The notes: generated from the sequence alone by a model not told the origin. 50,859 bases of DNA from CAYMND01 sp964465065 (GCA_964465065.1 CAYXHZ010000020.1:1-50859), one strand, 5' to 3'; positions 16,701 through 24,798 are shown, counted from the stretch's first letter. A program made the numbers and translations.

Positions 16701-16727
16701 GTCCCTTAAGTCCCTTCTGTCCCTTAA
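16701..16727. repeat. Three tandem 9-bp units at the DUF1846 stop codon
   Basis: GTCCCTTAA, GTCCCTTCT and GTCCCTTAA follow one another without gap. The last unit contains the (minus-strand) stop codon of the DUF1846 gene at 16724-16726. Confidence 0.85.
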
Positions 16728-18241
16728 TTCACATACAAAAATTTCGAAGCGAAATCCGGATCGCTGGTCAGGTTGACCCCCAGCTTGCGCAGTCCGCCGG
16801 CATCGCCGGGGGCGGGCATGTGGGTCATGTGCACCTCGCAGCCGTCGAGTTCCTTGAGCTTGCGGATGGCTACTTCGGCGGTGGGGTTGGTGGCGGCGCT
16901 GATGGACAGGGCGATCAGGGTTTCTTCGAGGTCGAGACTGACCACCCGGCCTTTGAGAATTTCCTGCTTGAAATGGTTGAGCGAGCTGACGATCTGCTGG
17001 GGCAGCAGGTCGATGATTTTGGGAATTCCGGCCAGATGCTTGACGGCGTTCAGGATCAGGCTGGCGGCCGAGTGCAGCATCGGCGTGTTCATGCCGGTGA
17101 CGATGCTGCCGTCCTGCAATTCGATGGCCGCCCCGCAGAATATGCCCAGGTTGCCTTTACCCTTCTGCTGGGCGGTGACGGCGGCCTGGCGGGCCGGATT
17201 GACGACCGGCCGGTCTTCGGCCTTGAGACCCTGGTTTTTCATGATCAGTTCCACCCGTTCCACGGTGTCGCGGTCGCACAGGCCCATGGCGTACTCGCAG
17301 GAGTAGCGGAAATAGCGGCGGATGATCTCCTGGGCCGAGGCCTGCCGGCAGGCCTGATCGTCGACGATGCCCAGGCCGGCGCGGTTGACGCCCATGTCGG
17401 TGGGGGATTTGTATATGGAAGGTGCCTGGGTGATTTTCTCGATGATGCGCTGCAAGAGCGGAAAGGCCTCGATGTCGCGGTTGTAGTTGACGACGGTCCG
17501 GCCGTAGGCGCTCAGGTGGAAATGGTCGATCAGGTTGACGTCGCGCAATTCGGCGGTGGCCGCTTCGTAGGCCACGTTGACCGGGTGCTCGAGCGGCAGG
17601 TTCCAGATGGGGAAGGTCTCGAATTTGGCGTAGGCGGCCCGGACGCCGCGTTTGTGTTCGTGGTAGAGCTGGGTCAGGCAGGTGGCCAGCTTGCCGCTGC
17701 CCGGTCCGGGGCCGGTGACGACCACGATCGGTTTGCGGGTTTCGATGTATTCGCTGGCGCCGTAGCCTTCCTCGCTGACGATCAGGTCGATGTCGGTCGG
17801 GTAGCCTTTGGTGAAGCGGTGGGTGAAGACGCGGACACCGCGGCGTTCCAACTTGTGCCGGAAGGCCTGCGCGGCCGGCTGGTCGGCGAAGCGGGTGACG
17901 ACCACGGCCCCGATATCGATGCCCCAGTCCTTGAAATCGTCGATGGTCTTCATGGCGTCGGCGTCGTAGGTGATGCCGAAATCGGCGCGGACCTTCTTCT
18001 TTTCGATGTCGCCGGCGCAGATGCACAGGATGACCTCGGTCTGATCGCGGAGTTTGCTGAGCAGCTGCATCTTGACGTTGGGGTCGAAGCCGGGCAGGAC
18101 CCGGGCGGCGTGGTAATCGAACAGGATCTTGCCGCCGAATTCCAGGTACAGTTTCTGCGCGCCCTGGGAATTGATCCGTTCCAGAATGGCCTGGCTCTGC
18201 TCTTTGAGGTACAGATCGTTGTCGAAACCGATTTTTTTCAT
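16724..18241 (-). CDS. DUF1846 family protein
   Basis: A 505-residue protein of the DUF1846 family, matching the usual length of about 500. Typical segments are the N-terminal IGFDNDLYLKEQSQAILERI, KLYLEFGGKILFDYHAARVLPGFD, VVVTGPGPGSGKLATCLTQLYHE (a P-loop-like glycine-rich turn with Lys) and YAKFETFPIWNLPL. ATG 18241 follows AGGAGAG; an earlier in-frame ATG at 18283 lacks such a site. The biochemical role of the family is not established to my knowledge. The phosphate-loop-like motif suggests nucleotide or phosphate binding. It looks like a single-gene unit. Confidence 0.92.
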   Translation of the reverse strand: MKKIGFDNDLYLKEQSQAILERINSQGAQKLYLEFGGKILFDYHAARVLPGFDPNVKMQLLSKLRDQTEVILCICAGDIEKKKVRADFGITYDADAMKTIDDFKDWGIDIGAVVVTRFADQPAAQAFRHKLERRGVRVFTHRFTKGYPTDIDLIVSEEGYGASEYIETRKPIVVVTGPGPGSGKLATCLTQLYHEHKRGVRAAYAKFETFPIWNLPLEHPVNVAYEAATAELRDVNLIDHFHLSAYGRTVVNYNRDIEAFPLLQRIIEKITQAPSIYKSPTDMGVNRAGLGIVDDQACRQASAQEIIRRYFRYSCEYAMGLCDRDTVERVELIMKNQGLKAEDRPVVNPARQAAVTAQQKGKGNLGIFCGAAIELQDGSIVTGMNTPMLHSAASLILNAVKHLAGIPKIIDLLPQQIVSSLNHFKQEILKGRVVSLDLEETLIALSISAATNPTAEVAIRKLKELDGCEVHMTHMPAPGDAGGLRKLGVNLTSDPDFASKFLYVN

Positions 18242-18316
18242 GCGGGGTCTCTCCTGACGGAATGCTCGTGCATACTGTATCAAAAAAGAGGGGGATTGTT
18301 CAAGGGGCCGATCGGC

Positions 18317-18664
18317 TCAGTCCGTCTCTGTGATTTCTCCGGCCCATTTTCCGGAGTATTCGTCCAGCGGTTGAATCAGGGTGAACAGTTCGCTGCCCAG
18401 AGGTGTCAGGCGGTAGCCGTCCAGGGTCCTCTCGAGCAGGTGCGCCTCCTGCAGGTCTTTGATGCGGCGGTTGAGAATCGAGGGCGAGATGGTTCCGCTC
18501 TTGCTCTCGCACAGGTTCTGCAGGTTGCGGAAGGTGGACGGGCCCCGGCTCAGGTTCCAGATGACGCCCATGGCCCAGCGCCGACCCAGCAGGTCGAAAA
18601 GGGCCATGATCGGAGCGCCGCTGCTCGAACCCCGGACAGGCTGACCGGGTTTGGGTATGGCCAT
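18317..18664 (-). CDS. HxlR-type winged-helix transcriptional regulator
   Basis: A 115-residue regulator with the HxlR core from about residue 18: IMALFDLLGRRWAMGVIWNL, the recognition-helix region TISPSILNRRIKDLQEAHLL, and the wing ending YRLTPLGSELFTLI. The redox Cys that precedes the core in many HxlR proteins (YodB, HypR) is not present here, although C52 lies inside the DNA-binding domain. AAGGAG lies upstream of ATG 18664. It is the second gene after a tautomerase on the same strand, 88 bp apart, and is a candidate to act on the palindromes at 18966-18995. Confidence 0.85.
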   Translation of the reverse strand: MAIPKPGQPVRGSSSGAPIMALFDLLGRRWAMGVIWNLSRGPSTFRNLQNLCESKSGTISPSILNRRIKDLQEAHLLERTLDGYRLTPLGSELFTLIQPLDEYSGKWAGEITETD

Positions 18665-18752
18665 GAAAATTTCTCCTTGAGAATAGCTGGAAACATGATA
18701 CCAGACGGGTGAGGCAAAACAAAGCCCGCACCCGTCCGGCAGTTTGGAGCGC

Positions 18753-18950
18753 CTATTTGCGCTCGGCCAGGATGTCGGTCAGGGTCCGTCCAGAGCGGCC
18801 GATGTTGTCGTAGTCCAGTTCCTGGATGGTGACGGTGAACTCGCTGGCCGGTACCTTGGTGATATCGATGGCCACGCGGCTCAGTTCTTCGATGAGGGCT
18901 TTCTTGGTCTCGCGGTTGGTTTTACCCATGGTGACTTGAATGATCGGCAT
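18753..18950 (-). CDS. 4-oxalocrotonate tautomerase-family enzyme
   Basis: A 65-residue small tautomerase. After Met removal the catalytic Pro is the N-terminal residue (MPIIQVTMGKTNRETKKALIEELS), and the length and the beta-alpha-beta pattern fit the 4-OT family. An Arg in the C-terminal half (NIGRSGRTLTDIL) may contribute to substrate binding. AGGAGG precedes ATG 18950. The enzyme keto-enol tautomerises small unsaturated acids; the substrate is unknown. It is the first gene of a likely tautomerase-HxlR unit. Confidence 0.93.
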   Translation of the reverse strand: MPIIQVTMGKTNRETKKALIEELSRVAIDITKVPASEFTVTIQELDYDNIGRSGRTLTDILAERK

Positions 18951-18965
18951 GTTTGCCTCCTTTTG

Positions 18966-19010
18966 GTAGCAAGCTACAAAAACAATAGCATGCTACATTA
19001 AAAAAAGCAA
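18966..19010 (-). promoter_or_regulatory. Promoter with two palindromic operator-like sites
   Basis: On the minus strand, TTGCTT (19005-19010), 17 bp, TATTGT (18982-18987). A perfect 10-bp palindrome TAGCATGCTA (18986-18995) overlaps the upstream side of the -10. A related one, GTAGCAAGCTAC (18966-18977), covers the start of transcription. Their centres are 19 bp apart, close to two helical turns. This layout suggests a repressor site, most simply for the adjacent HxlR protein. Confidence 0.6.
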
Positions 19011-19200
19011 GAGAATAAATTAAAAAAAGAATCGCCAGCGATTGTCAATTCCTCTCCACTGCCGTCGAGAGGTCGAGATGACACAAAGCCGGGGAGTTTC
19101 CAGCATTCAACGGGGCCTGCCTCGTCATCGCACTTGTCGGCTAACGGTCGGGGCATTGGCCAAAACTCTCCCGCTGCGCTTATGGTAGAATGGAGGCAAG

Positions 19201-19905
19201 ATGAACGTGAGCACGATCGTGACCCTCGTTTTCGCTCCGGCCCTGTTCTGGTTCGGATACTTTTACTACCACGACCGGTTCAGGCCCGAACCGCCGATTC
19301 TGACTGCACTTTCATACCTGCTGGGTTTCTTCTCGGCCTGGCTGTGCCTGAACTTTTACGACAGCTTCCTGACCGGGTACGCCTACCCCGGGGATGGGGC
19401 GGACATCGCCCGGCTGGACTTGCCTTTCCTGCTCTATTGCATAGTGGGCGTCGGTCTGGTGGAGGAGTTGTTCAAGTTCGCTCCGTTTTGGGTGATGACG
19501 CGTTTTTCCGATTTCAACGAGGAGATCGATGGCATATTCTACGCCTCGGCGGTGGCCCTGGGCTTCGCCTCTTTTGAAAACATCTATTTCCTGCCGCAAC
19601 TGACCGGCTTCGCCCTCTTCGGCCGGGCCATGGCTTCGCCGCTCAGCCATACCGTCTTCGCCTCCGTCTGGGGTTATCTGGTGGGCCGGCGGCGAGTTCT
19701 CGGTCGCAAGACATGGCCCGCCGTCCTGGCCGGTGTCGGACTGGCCGCCCTGTTTCACGGTCTCTTCGATTTTTTTACTTTCTCGCCCGTCTGGAGACTC
19801 CTGGGCGCCCTGCTGCTGCTGCTCCTGTGGCTCTGGCGCATCCGAACCTCGGAGATCATCGCTGCCAAAGGGGCGCTGAGAACGGATCGCTCCGTTCAGC
19901 ACTGA
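19201..19905 (+). CDS. prsW: PrsW-family intramembrane glutamic protease
   Basis: A 234-residue polytopic membrane protein. Family motifs are EELFK (E88-E89), DGIFYASAVALGFASFENIYF (about 110-130), SPLSHTVFA and LFHGLFDFF near 180, which together build the active site of this MEROPS M82/abortive-infection-like clan. In Bacillus subtilis PrsW makes the first cut in the anti-sigma factor RsiW. Here it lies 46 bp upstream of an ECF sigma gene that overlaps an anti-sigma gene, so the same role is likely. GGAGG precedes ATG 19201. Confidence 0.9.
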   Translation: MNVSTIVTLVFAPALFWFGYFYYHDRFRPEPPILTALSYLLGFFSAWLCLNFYDSFLTGYAYPGDGADIARLDLPFLLYCIVGVGLVEELFKFAPFWVMTRFSDFNEEIDGIFYASAVALGFASFENIYFLPQLTGFALFGRAMASPLSHTVFASVWGYLVGRRRVLGRKTWPAVLAGVGLAALFHGLFDFFTFSPVWRLLGALLLLLLWLWRIRTSEIIAAKGALRTDRSVQH

Positions 19906-19951
19906 TCTATGGTCATGCTGTCATTTTTAGCGGTCTCATCCGTCTAAGGGT

Positions 19952-20485
19952 ATGAAATCCGCAGAGGTAAAAAACGAACCCGTCACAGGGGATGAAAACG
20001 AGCCGGAACGATTCATTCAGGTGTATTACCAGATACTTTTCCGTTTTTGTTGCCGTCTTCTCGGAGACGGTGAGGAAGCCAGGGATGTGACTCAGGAAAC
20101 CTTCATGTCGTATCAGTTACAGTGCCGGCAAGGGGTGAACATCGAAAACCACAAAGCCTGGTTGTACCGCACGGCCGGAAATCACTGTACGGATGTTCTA
20201 AGGCGGAGAAATCGCTTCCGCTGTATCTTTTTTCGAAATGAGTTCCTGCCTGGAACGGCGGAATCAACGGATCGTCAGGCGGAAAAGGAGCAAATGGGAC
20301 TGCTCCTGAGGGCTTCGTTCTCGCGATTGACTGTGCGGGAGCGCCTGTTACTGTCTATGTATCGGGACGACCTGTCCTATGCCGAGATGGCCTCGATCGC
20401 CGACATCAGACCTTCATCGGTTGGGAAGCTTCTTTCCAGGGCGATCGCGAGCCTGGCCCGGGAAGTGGAGCGGGGAGGAGCGTGA
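19952..20485 (+). CDS. ECF-type RNA polymerase sigma factor
   Basis: A 177-residue sigma factor. Region 2 covers about residues 20-90 (FIQVYYQILFRFCCRLLGDGEEARDVTQETFM...NHKAWLYRTAGNHCTDVLRRRNR). Region 4 covers about 120-172 (LTVRERLLLSMYRDDLSYAEMASIADIRPSSVGKLLSRAIASLAREV). It directs RNA polymerase to an unknown regulon, probably for envelope stress given its partners. Its TGA overlaps the ATG of the anti-sigma gene, implying balanced synthesis. Confidence 0.94.
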   Translation: MKSAEVKNEPVTGDENEPERFIQVYYQILFRFCCRLLGDGEEARDVTQETFMSYQLQCRQGVNIENHKAWLYRTAGNHCTDVLRRRNRFRCIFFRNEFLPGTAESTDRQAEKEQMGLLLRASFSRLTVRERLLLSMYRDDLSYAEMASIADIRPSSVGKLLSRAIASLAREVERGGA

Positions 20486-20937
20486 TGAAATGCATCAGGG
20501 AACATGAATTGCAGGCCCTAGTCGACGGCGAGCTGGACCGGCGGCGTCTTTCTGAATTGCAGGCCCATCTGGAAGACTGCGGACACTGTCGGGCAGACTT
20601 GGAAAATGTGCGCGGACGTTCACAACAGAGCCGGGAATGGCTGTCCCGTCTGGACACGGTTCCCGATATCGCCCCAAGCCGGCTTCGGGCCGTACAAGAC
20701 TGGTTCTTCCGGCCGTTGACGGTCTCTGTCGTTTGCATTGCCGCTCTGTTGGTAATGCTACTAGTATTCAAATTGTGGGACGGAGCTGTCGGTCGGCGTC
20801 ATATGCTCGGAACCGAAGCGAGCGACTATATGATCAGGATCAGTGACGATCGGGGGCAGTCTGTCCTGCAGCCCATTGACCTGAACGGCTTCTCCCCGAT
20901 CGCCGATCCGAAACTGTTCGTTTTCAAGGAGGTGTAG
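20485..20937 (+). CDS. Membrane zinc-finger anti-sigma factor
   Basis: A 150-residue protein. The N-terminal zf-HC2 domain carries H28-x3-C32-x2-C35 (AHLEDCGHC), the zinc-binding anti-sigma signature. A single transmembrane helix follows (about residues 77-95, VSVVCIAALLVMLLVF), then a periplasmic tail of about 55 residues. The ATGA overlap at 20485 and GGGGAGGAG upstream decide the start; a GTG at 20482 is the alternative. It would hold the ECF factor at the membrane until proteolysis, with PrsW encoded two genes upstream as the candidate protease. Confidence 0.9.
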   Translation: MKCIREHELQALVDGELDRRRLSELQAHLEDCGHCRADLENVRGRSQQSREWLSRLDTVPDIAPSRLRAVQDWFFRPLTVSVVCIAALLVMLLVFKLWDGAVGRRHMLGTEASDYMIRISDDRGQSVLQPIDLNGFSPIADPKLFVFKEV

Positions 20938-20938
20938 G

Positions 20939-21460
20939 GTGAAAGCAACGATGTACTTTTATGGATGGATCCTGGCCGCGTGCGTCGGCCTGTCTGCAAC
21001 GCTTTGTGCTCAAAACGGGTCTGAAACGGTCAAGAACGTCCCGGTGAAGAAGATCTCCGTCGACCTTAGGGTGCTCAAGGTCAAAAAAGCGGAGACCATT
21101 CTGTTGTCCAACCCCAAAACGGTGATCGAAGACGGCCGCGAAGGCTCCTGTGTCATGGGTCGGAAGATTCCGGTGAAAAACGAGCAGGGTGAAGCGAAAT
21201 ATTACGATGATACCATCGAACTTAAAGTCACTCCGAAAATTGTTCCGGAACAGGGCATCGAGCTGACCATCGAGGCCGTCATCCGCGGCTACGACAAGAA
21301 AAAAATGGAACCGACCGTCACAACCGTCAAGAAATGCGAACTGATCGGTAACCTGGAAACGGTCGTGCTCGAACTGATGGAAAACAAGCAGGACAAGAGT
21401 CGCCTGGTTTTTCAGCTCACGCCCATGATTCAGCCGGAAGCACCCGAAAAAACGGATTGA
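20939..21460 (+). CDS. Secreted single-domain secretin-like protein
   Basis: A 173-residue protein. The likely start is GTG 20939, directly after the anti-sigma stop and preceded by the GGAGG site in that gene's end. A signal peptide spans residues 1-24 (ending ATLCAQN). The mature part contains LLSNPKTVIEDGREGSCVMGRKIPV and DDTIELKVTPKIVPEQGIELTIEAVI. This matches the pattern of the C-terminal secretin domain (stop-strand region 'skPkv...dg..a...vG...P' and 'G..L.vtP.i...g.i.l.i'). At this size it cannot form a full secretin gate. It may be a periplasmic or outer-membrane sensor, or a target of the sigma module. Confidence 0.6.
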   Translation: MKATMYFYGWILAACVGLSATLCAQNGSETVKNVPVKKISVDLRVLKVKKAETILLSNPKTVIEDGREGSCVMGRKIPVKNEQGEAKYYDDTIELKVTPKIVPEQGIELTIEAVIRGYDKKKMEPTVTTVKKCELIGNLETVVLELMENKQDKSRLVFQLTPMIQPEAPEKTD

Positions 21461-21470
21461 TAGGCTGGAT

Positions 21471-22595
21471 TCACTTCAGCGTTTCTTGTCCGCTGAAGGC
21501 GCGTCCGTAGGCGAATTCGGAGAAGTCGCGCTGCCATTTTCCGCCGATCATGCGCTCGGCCAGGTGTTTGCCGATGGCCGGTGACAGCATGAAGCCGTGT
21601 CCGCACATACCGGCGGCGATGAACAGGCCGGGAATGGGGCTCTCGTCGACGATGGGGTTGCCGTCCGGGGTCATGGTGTAGCTGCCCGACCAGTGCCGCA
21701 GCAGGGACACGTTTTCCAGAGCCGGAACCAGCCGCACCATGCGCCGGGCCACCTGGGGCAGGAAATCGAAGCTGAGGTCCTCGCGGATGCCCGGAACATT
21801 GGGCGTCGGGGTGTAGCAGGCGATGATCTGGCCGCTGATCATCTGCTGGAAATAGCAGCCGTCCGGCCGGTAATCGACCAGCATGGGACCGAGAAATTTG
21901 GGCATGCGCTCACTGATGACCGCTTCGTGGCGTTCCGGGTACAGGGGCAGGTCCAGACCGACGCTCTTCATCAGCTCCGCCGTCCAGGGTCCGCTGGCCG
22001 CCAGCAGTTTGTCGCCCTGCAGCCGGCTGCCGTCGCGGAGAGTCACGGAAAAGGGTCGGGCGCTGTCGATACCGACCACCGGGTTGTGGGTGACGATCAG
22101 GCCGCCGGCCCGTTCGATACCGAGCCGCCAGCCGCGCATGACGGCAAACGGGAAGGCCTGGCCGTCGCTGGGGCACCATGCGCCGCCGACGAGTTCGTCG
22201 CCGCACAAAGGCGGTACGAGTTCGCGGCATTGGGCCGGGTCGAGGAGGCTGACATCGAGTCCCAGGGAACGCTGCAGAGCGACGTTCTTTTGAAAAACGG
22301 CCCAGGTCTTGTCGCTGTGTGCCAGCAACAGGTAGCCGGTGGCCGCGAATTCCACCGAGAAGCCGAATTCGTCTTCCATGGCCGCGAACATGGCCATGTT
22401 CTCCTGCATCAGGCTGATGGAGGCCGGGGTGGAAAACTGCTGGCGCAGGCCGCCGATACAGCGGCCGCTCGAGCCGGAACCCAGGTACTTGCGTTCGATG
22501 AGCGCCACCCGTTCGCCTTGACGGCTCAGGGCGTAGGCGGTGGACAGGCCGATGAAGCCGCCGCCGACGATGAGGGTATCGTAACTTGTATTCAT
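21471..22595 (-). CDS. FAD-dependent amino-acid dehydrogenase, catalytic (beta) subunit
   Basis: A 374-residue DadA/sarcosine-oxidase-type flavoprotein. The FAD-binding GxGxxG is in TLIVGGGFIGLSTAYALSRQG (residues 7-27), and the C-terminal FAD contact is IPGLFIAAGMCGHGFMLSP. Residues such as CIGGLRQQFS and HWSGSYTMTPDGNPIVDE fit the glycine/proline/sarcosine-oxidising group. ATG 22595 is 5 bp after the BFD-like gene stop. It is the last gene of a four-gene operon that resembles dye-linked L-proline dehydrogenase or opine/sarcosine-type complexes. The substrate is not determined by sequence alone. Confidence 0.88.
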   Translation of the reverse strand: MNTSYDTLIVGGGFIGLSTAYALSRQGERVALIERKYLGSGSSGRCIGGLRQQFSTPASISLMQENMAMFAAMEDEFGFSVEFAATGYLLLAHSDKTWAVFQKNVALQRSLGLDVSLLDPAQCRELVPPLCGDELVGGAWCPSDGQAFPFAVMRGWRLGIERAGGLIVTHNPVVGIDSARPFSVTLRDGSRLQGDKLLAASGPWTAELMKSVGLDLPLYPERHEAVISERMPKFLGPMLVDYRPDGCYFQQMISGQIIACYTPTPNVPGIREDLSFDFLPQVARRMVRLVPALENVSLLRHWSGSYTMTPDGNPIVDESPIPGLFIAAGMCGHGFMLSPAIGKHLAERMIGGKWQRDFSEFAYGRAFSGQETLK

Positions 22596-22600
22596 GGTTG

Positions 22601-22873
22601 TCACTCGCTCTGTTTGGGAATCAGCGAACCCAGAACCACCGGTTTGAGGGGGGGGCGTTTGCGCCATTCGGCGAAGCATTCCGGGCTGGTTTTCAGCTCC
22701 TGGGCCAGGACGCGGACGATCAGCGGGCCGCAGGTCCGGCCCTGGCAGGGTCCCATGCCGACGCGCAGAATGCGTTTGAGCTCTTCCAGGCTGCGGGCCC
22801 CCTCGCGGATGGCGGCACGGATCTCCTCTTCGGTGATGTCTTCGCAACGGCAGACCAGCAAGGGCTCGTTCAT
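22601..22873 (-). CDS. BFD-like [2Fe-2S] small subunit
   Basis: A 90-residue protein with C8-x-C10 and C43-x4-C48 (VCRCEDIT...MGPCQGRTCG), the Fer2_BFD ligand pattern. It starts within the end of the ferredoxin-like gene (4-bp overlap). In heterotetrameric dye-linked proline dehydrogenases the smallest subunit is of this kind and relays electrons between flavins. The C-terminal tail (about residues 65-90) is proline-rich. Confidence 0.92.
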   Translation of the reverse strand: MNEPLLVCRCEDITEEEIRAAIREGARSLEELKRILRVGMGPCQGRTCGPLIVRVLAQELKTSPECFAEWRKRPPLKPVVLGSLIPKQSE

Positions 22874-23352
22874 GGTTTCACCTCTTGAAAGCCGCGTACC
22901 TGACGCAGCAGCTGCGGATCGTCCAGTTCCAGGGTGACCAGGCTGCAGCGGTCATGTTTTTTGAGCTGCCGGCAGCCGGCAACCCGGCCTTTGCCGATCG
23001 GCTCGCCGCTGCGGTTCAGCAACTTCACCACGGCGCCCTCGGCTGGGGCGACCAACTCGTAGGGCAAGGTGACGCACGCCTTGTCCCGGCTGTTGTCCAC
23101 CAGAAACAGGGCCAGTCCCGGACAGAAGCCCAGGCACAACCCGCAGCCGTTGCAGATTTCCCAGTCGATGGTCGGGCAGGCGTTGATGTTGTCGCCCACC
23201 CGGATGGCCGAACGGGGGCAGAATTCGCTGCAGGGGTTGCAGGGAATTTCCTGGGCACATTCGATGACGGCCGCGGCACCTTTCCGCAGCCGCTCTTCGG
23301 ATGGGAAGCTGAGGTCTTTTTCGTCGAAACAGCCGGTTTTAGAGCAGTCCAT
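22870..23352 (-). CDS. Ferredoxin-like 4Fe-4S electron-transfer subunit
   Basis: A 160-residue protein with cysteines C38, C41, C45 (PCNPCSEFCP) and C67, C70, C73, C77 (CNGCGLCLGFCPG), plus C59. This is enough for two [4Fe-4S] clusters. The C-terminal 75 residues (LPYELVAPAEGAVVKLLNRSGEPIGKG...) form an extra domain seen in amino-acid dehydrogenase gamma subunits rather than in free ferredoxins. It overlaps the alpha-subunit gene by 14 bp. It presumably passes electrons from the flavin subunits onward. Confidence 0.9.
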   Translation of the reverse strand: MDCSKTGCFDEKDLSFPSEERLRKGAAAVIECAQEIPCNPCSEFCPRSAIRVGDNINACPTIDWEICNGCGLCLGFCPGLALFLVDNSRDKACVTLPYELVAPAEGAVVKLLNRSGEPIGKGRVAGCRQLKKHDRCSLVTLELDDPQLLRQVRGFQEVKP

Positions 23353-24775
23353 TCTGTTTTGCCTCCATGGCCATTTTCTGGTTCCCCTGGCGGATGCGCA
23401 GACCGAAGTGGCCGTCGCGAAGTTCGGCCAGTTCCTGACGGACCTCGGCGCGCAGGCTTGTCAGGGTAGGTTTCGGACCCAGGATGCGCTCGGCCGCCGA
23501 CAGGCCGGCGATGCGTCCTTCCATCATGGCTGCCGAGGCCTCTTCGATACCGGCGTTGTCGCCGGCCACGTACAGGCCGGGGACGGATGTCTGCATGTTT
23601 TCGTCGTGAAGATTGACGTAACCGCCGAGTTCGCCGATATTGCATTGCAGGGCGCCGGCCTGCGAGGCGATCTCGATGGACGGCGTCAGACCGACGGCCA
23701 GGCCGACGGTGTCCAGATCGAAACGGATTTCGCTGCCGGGGACGGGATGCCAGCGTTCGTCGACGGCGGCGATCTCGGCGCCTTCCACCCGTTCGCCGCC
23801 CCAGACGCGGCGGATGGTGTGGCGGGTGAGGATGGGCACGCCCAGACGGCGCAGTTTGGCCGAGTGGACGCGGTAGGCGCCGACGTCCGGGGCCGCTTCG
23901 ACCACGGCCGCCACCTGGATGCCGGCCTGCAGCAGCTGGTAGGCGACGATGACGCCGATGTTGCCGGCGCCGATCATCAGCACCCGTTTGCCGGGTTTGA
24001 TGCCGTACAGGTTCATCAGGGTCTGGATGGCTCCGGCCCCGTAGACGCCGGGGATGTCGTTGCCCGGGAAAGTGAGATTCTTCTCGCTGGCGCCGGTGGC
24101 CACGATCACCGTGTCGGCCTGCACATCGACGATTTCACCCTGGTGGATGACCATCAGGCGGTGTCCGGGATAGATGCCGACCACCGAAGCCGAGGTCCAG
24201 GTCTCCACGCCGAGTTCGGTAGCGGTTTTGATCAGTTCCTCGGCGATGCGGATGCCGCGTACGCCGGCGTAGTGCGAACTGCTGCCGAAGAACTTGTGGG
24301 TCTGCTTGGTCAATTGGCCGCCGGGCAAAAAATGTTCCTCGATGAGCAGGGGCTCGATGCCCTGACGGGCGGCGTAGATGGCCGCCGACAATCCGGCCGG
24401 ACCGGCGCCGATTACGGCCAGGCGGGTCTTTTTCTGCCGGATCGGCCGCAGCGGGGGGCAGGAGGAAGCGCCGGCCGTAACGACGGAGTTGCGCTGGTAG
24501 CGCAGCTGCATGCCGTCGCGAACCGGTACGATACAGGTGCGTACGTTGGGCAGGCCGTCGACCTCCATCATGCAGGAGGCGCATTTGCCGATGGCGCAGA
24601 ACAGGCCGCGCGGCCGCTGGAAACGCAGGCTGTGCGACAGGGTGGTGACGCCGGCGGCGTGCAGGGAGGCGGCGATGGGCTCTCCGGCACGGGCCGGGAT
24701 GGGGCGCCCCTCGAGGTAGATGGTCAGCCCTTGGCGGCGCTGGAAATCCAGGATCGGATGCTCGGTGATCCTCAT
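23339..24775 (-). CDS. Alpha subunit: [2Fe-2S] domain fused to FAD/NAD disulfide-reductase-like domain
   Basis: A 478-residue protein. Residues about 15-100 form a [2Fe-2S] domain with C60, C65, C68 and C81 (CAIGKCASC...RTC), equivalent to the N-terminal domain of SoxA/HcnA-type proteins. The rest is a two-dinucleotide-domain flavoprotein: LAVIGAGPAGLSAAIYAARQG (about 119), VIVATGAS, the second Rossmann VLMIGAGNIGVIVAYQLLQAG (about 265) and LYVAGDNAGI. It would accept electrons from the beta subunit and hand them to NAD or a dye/quinone. It is the first gene of the operon, with AGGAG before ATG 24775 and a promoter upstream. Confidence 0.92.
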   Translation of the reverse strand: MRITEHPILDFQRRQGLTIYLEGRPIPARAGEPIAASLHAAGVTTLSHSLRFQRPRGLFCAIGKCASCMMEVDGLPNVRTCIVPVRDGMQLRYQRNSVVTAGASSCPPLRPIRQKKTRLAVIGAGPAGLSAAIYAARQGIEPLLIEEHFLPGGQLTKQTHKFFGSSSHYAGVRGIRIAEELIKTATELGVETWTSASVVGIYPGHRLMVIHQGEIVDVQADTVIVATGASEKNLTFPGNDIPGVYGAGAIQTLMNLYGIKPGKRVLMIGAGNIGVIVAYQLLQAGIQVAAVVEAAPDVGAYRVHSAKLRRLGVPILTRHTIRRVWGGERVEGAEIAAVDERWHPVPGSEIRFDLDTVGLAVGLTPSIEIASQAGALQCNIGELGGYVNLHDENMQTSVPGLYVAGDNAGIEEASAAMMEGRIAGLSAAERILGPKPTLTSLRAEVRQELAELRDGHFGLRIRQGNQKMAMEAKQNGLL

Positions 24776-24798
24776 GGTGAACTCCTGAAAGAAGCTCT

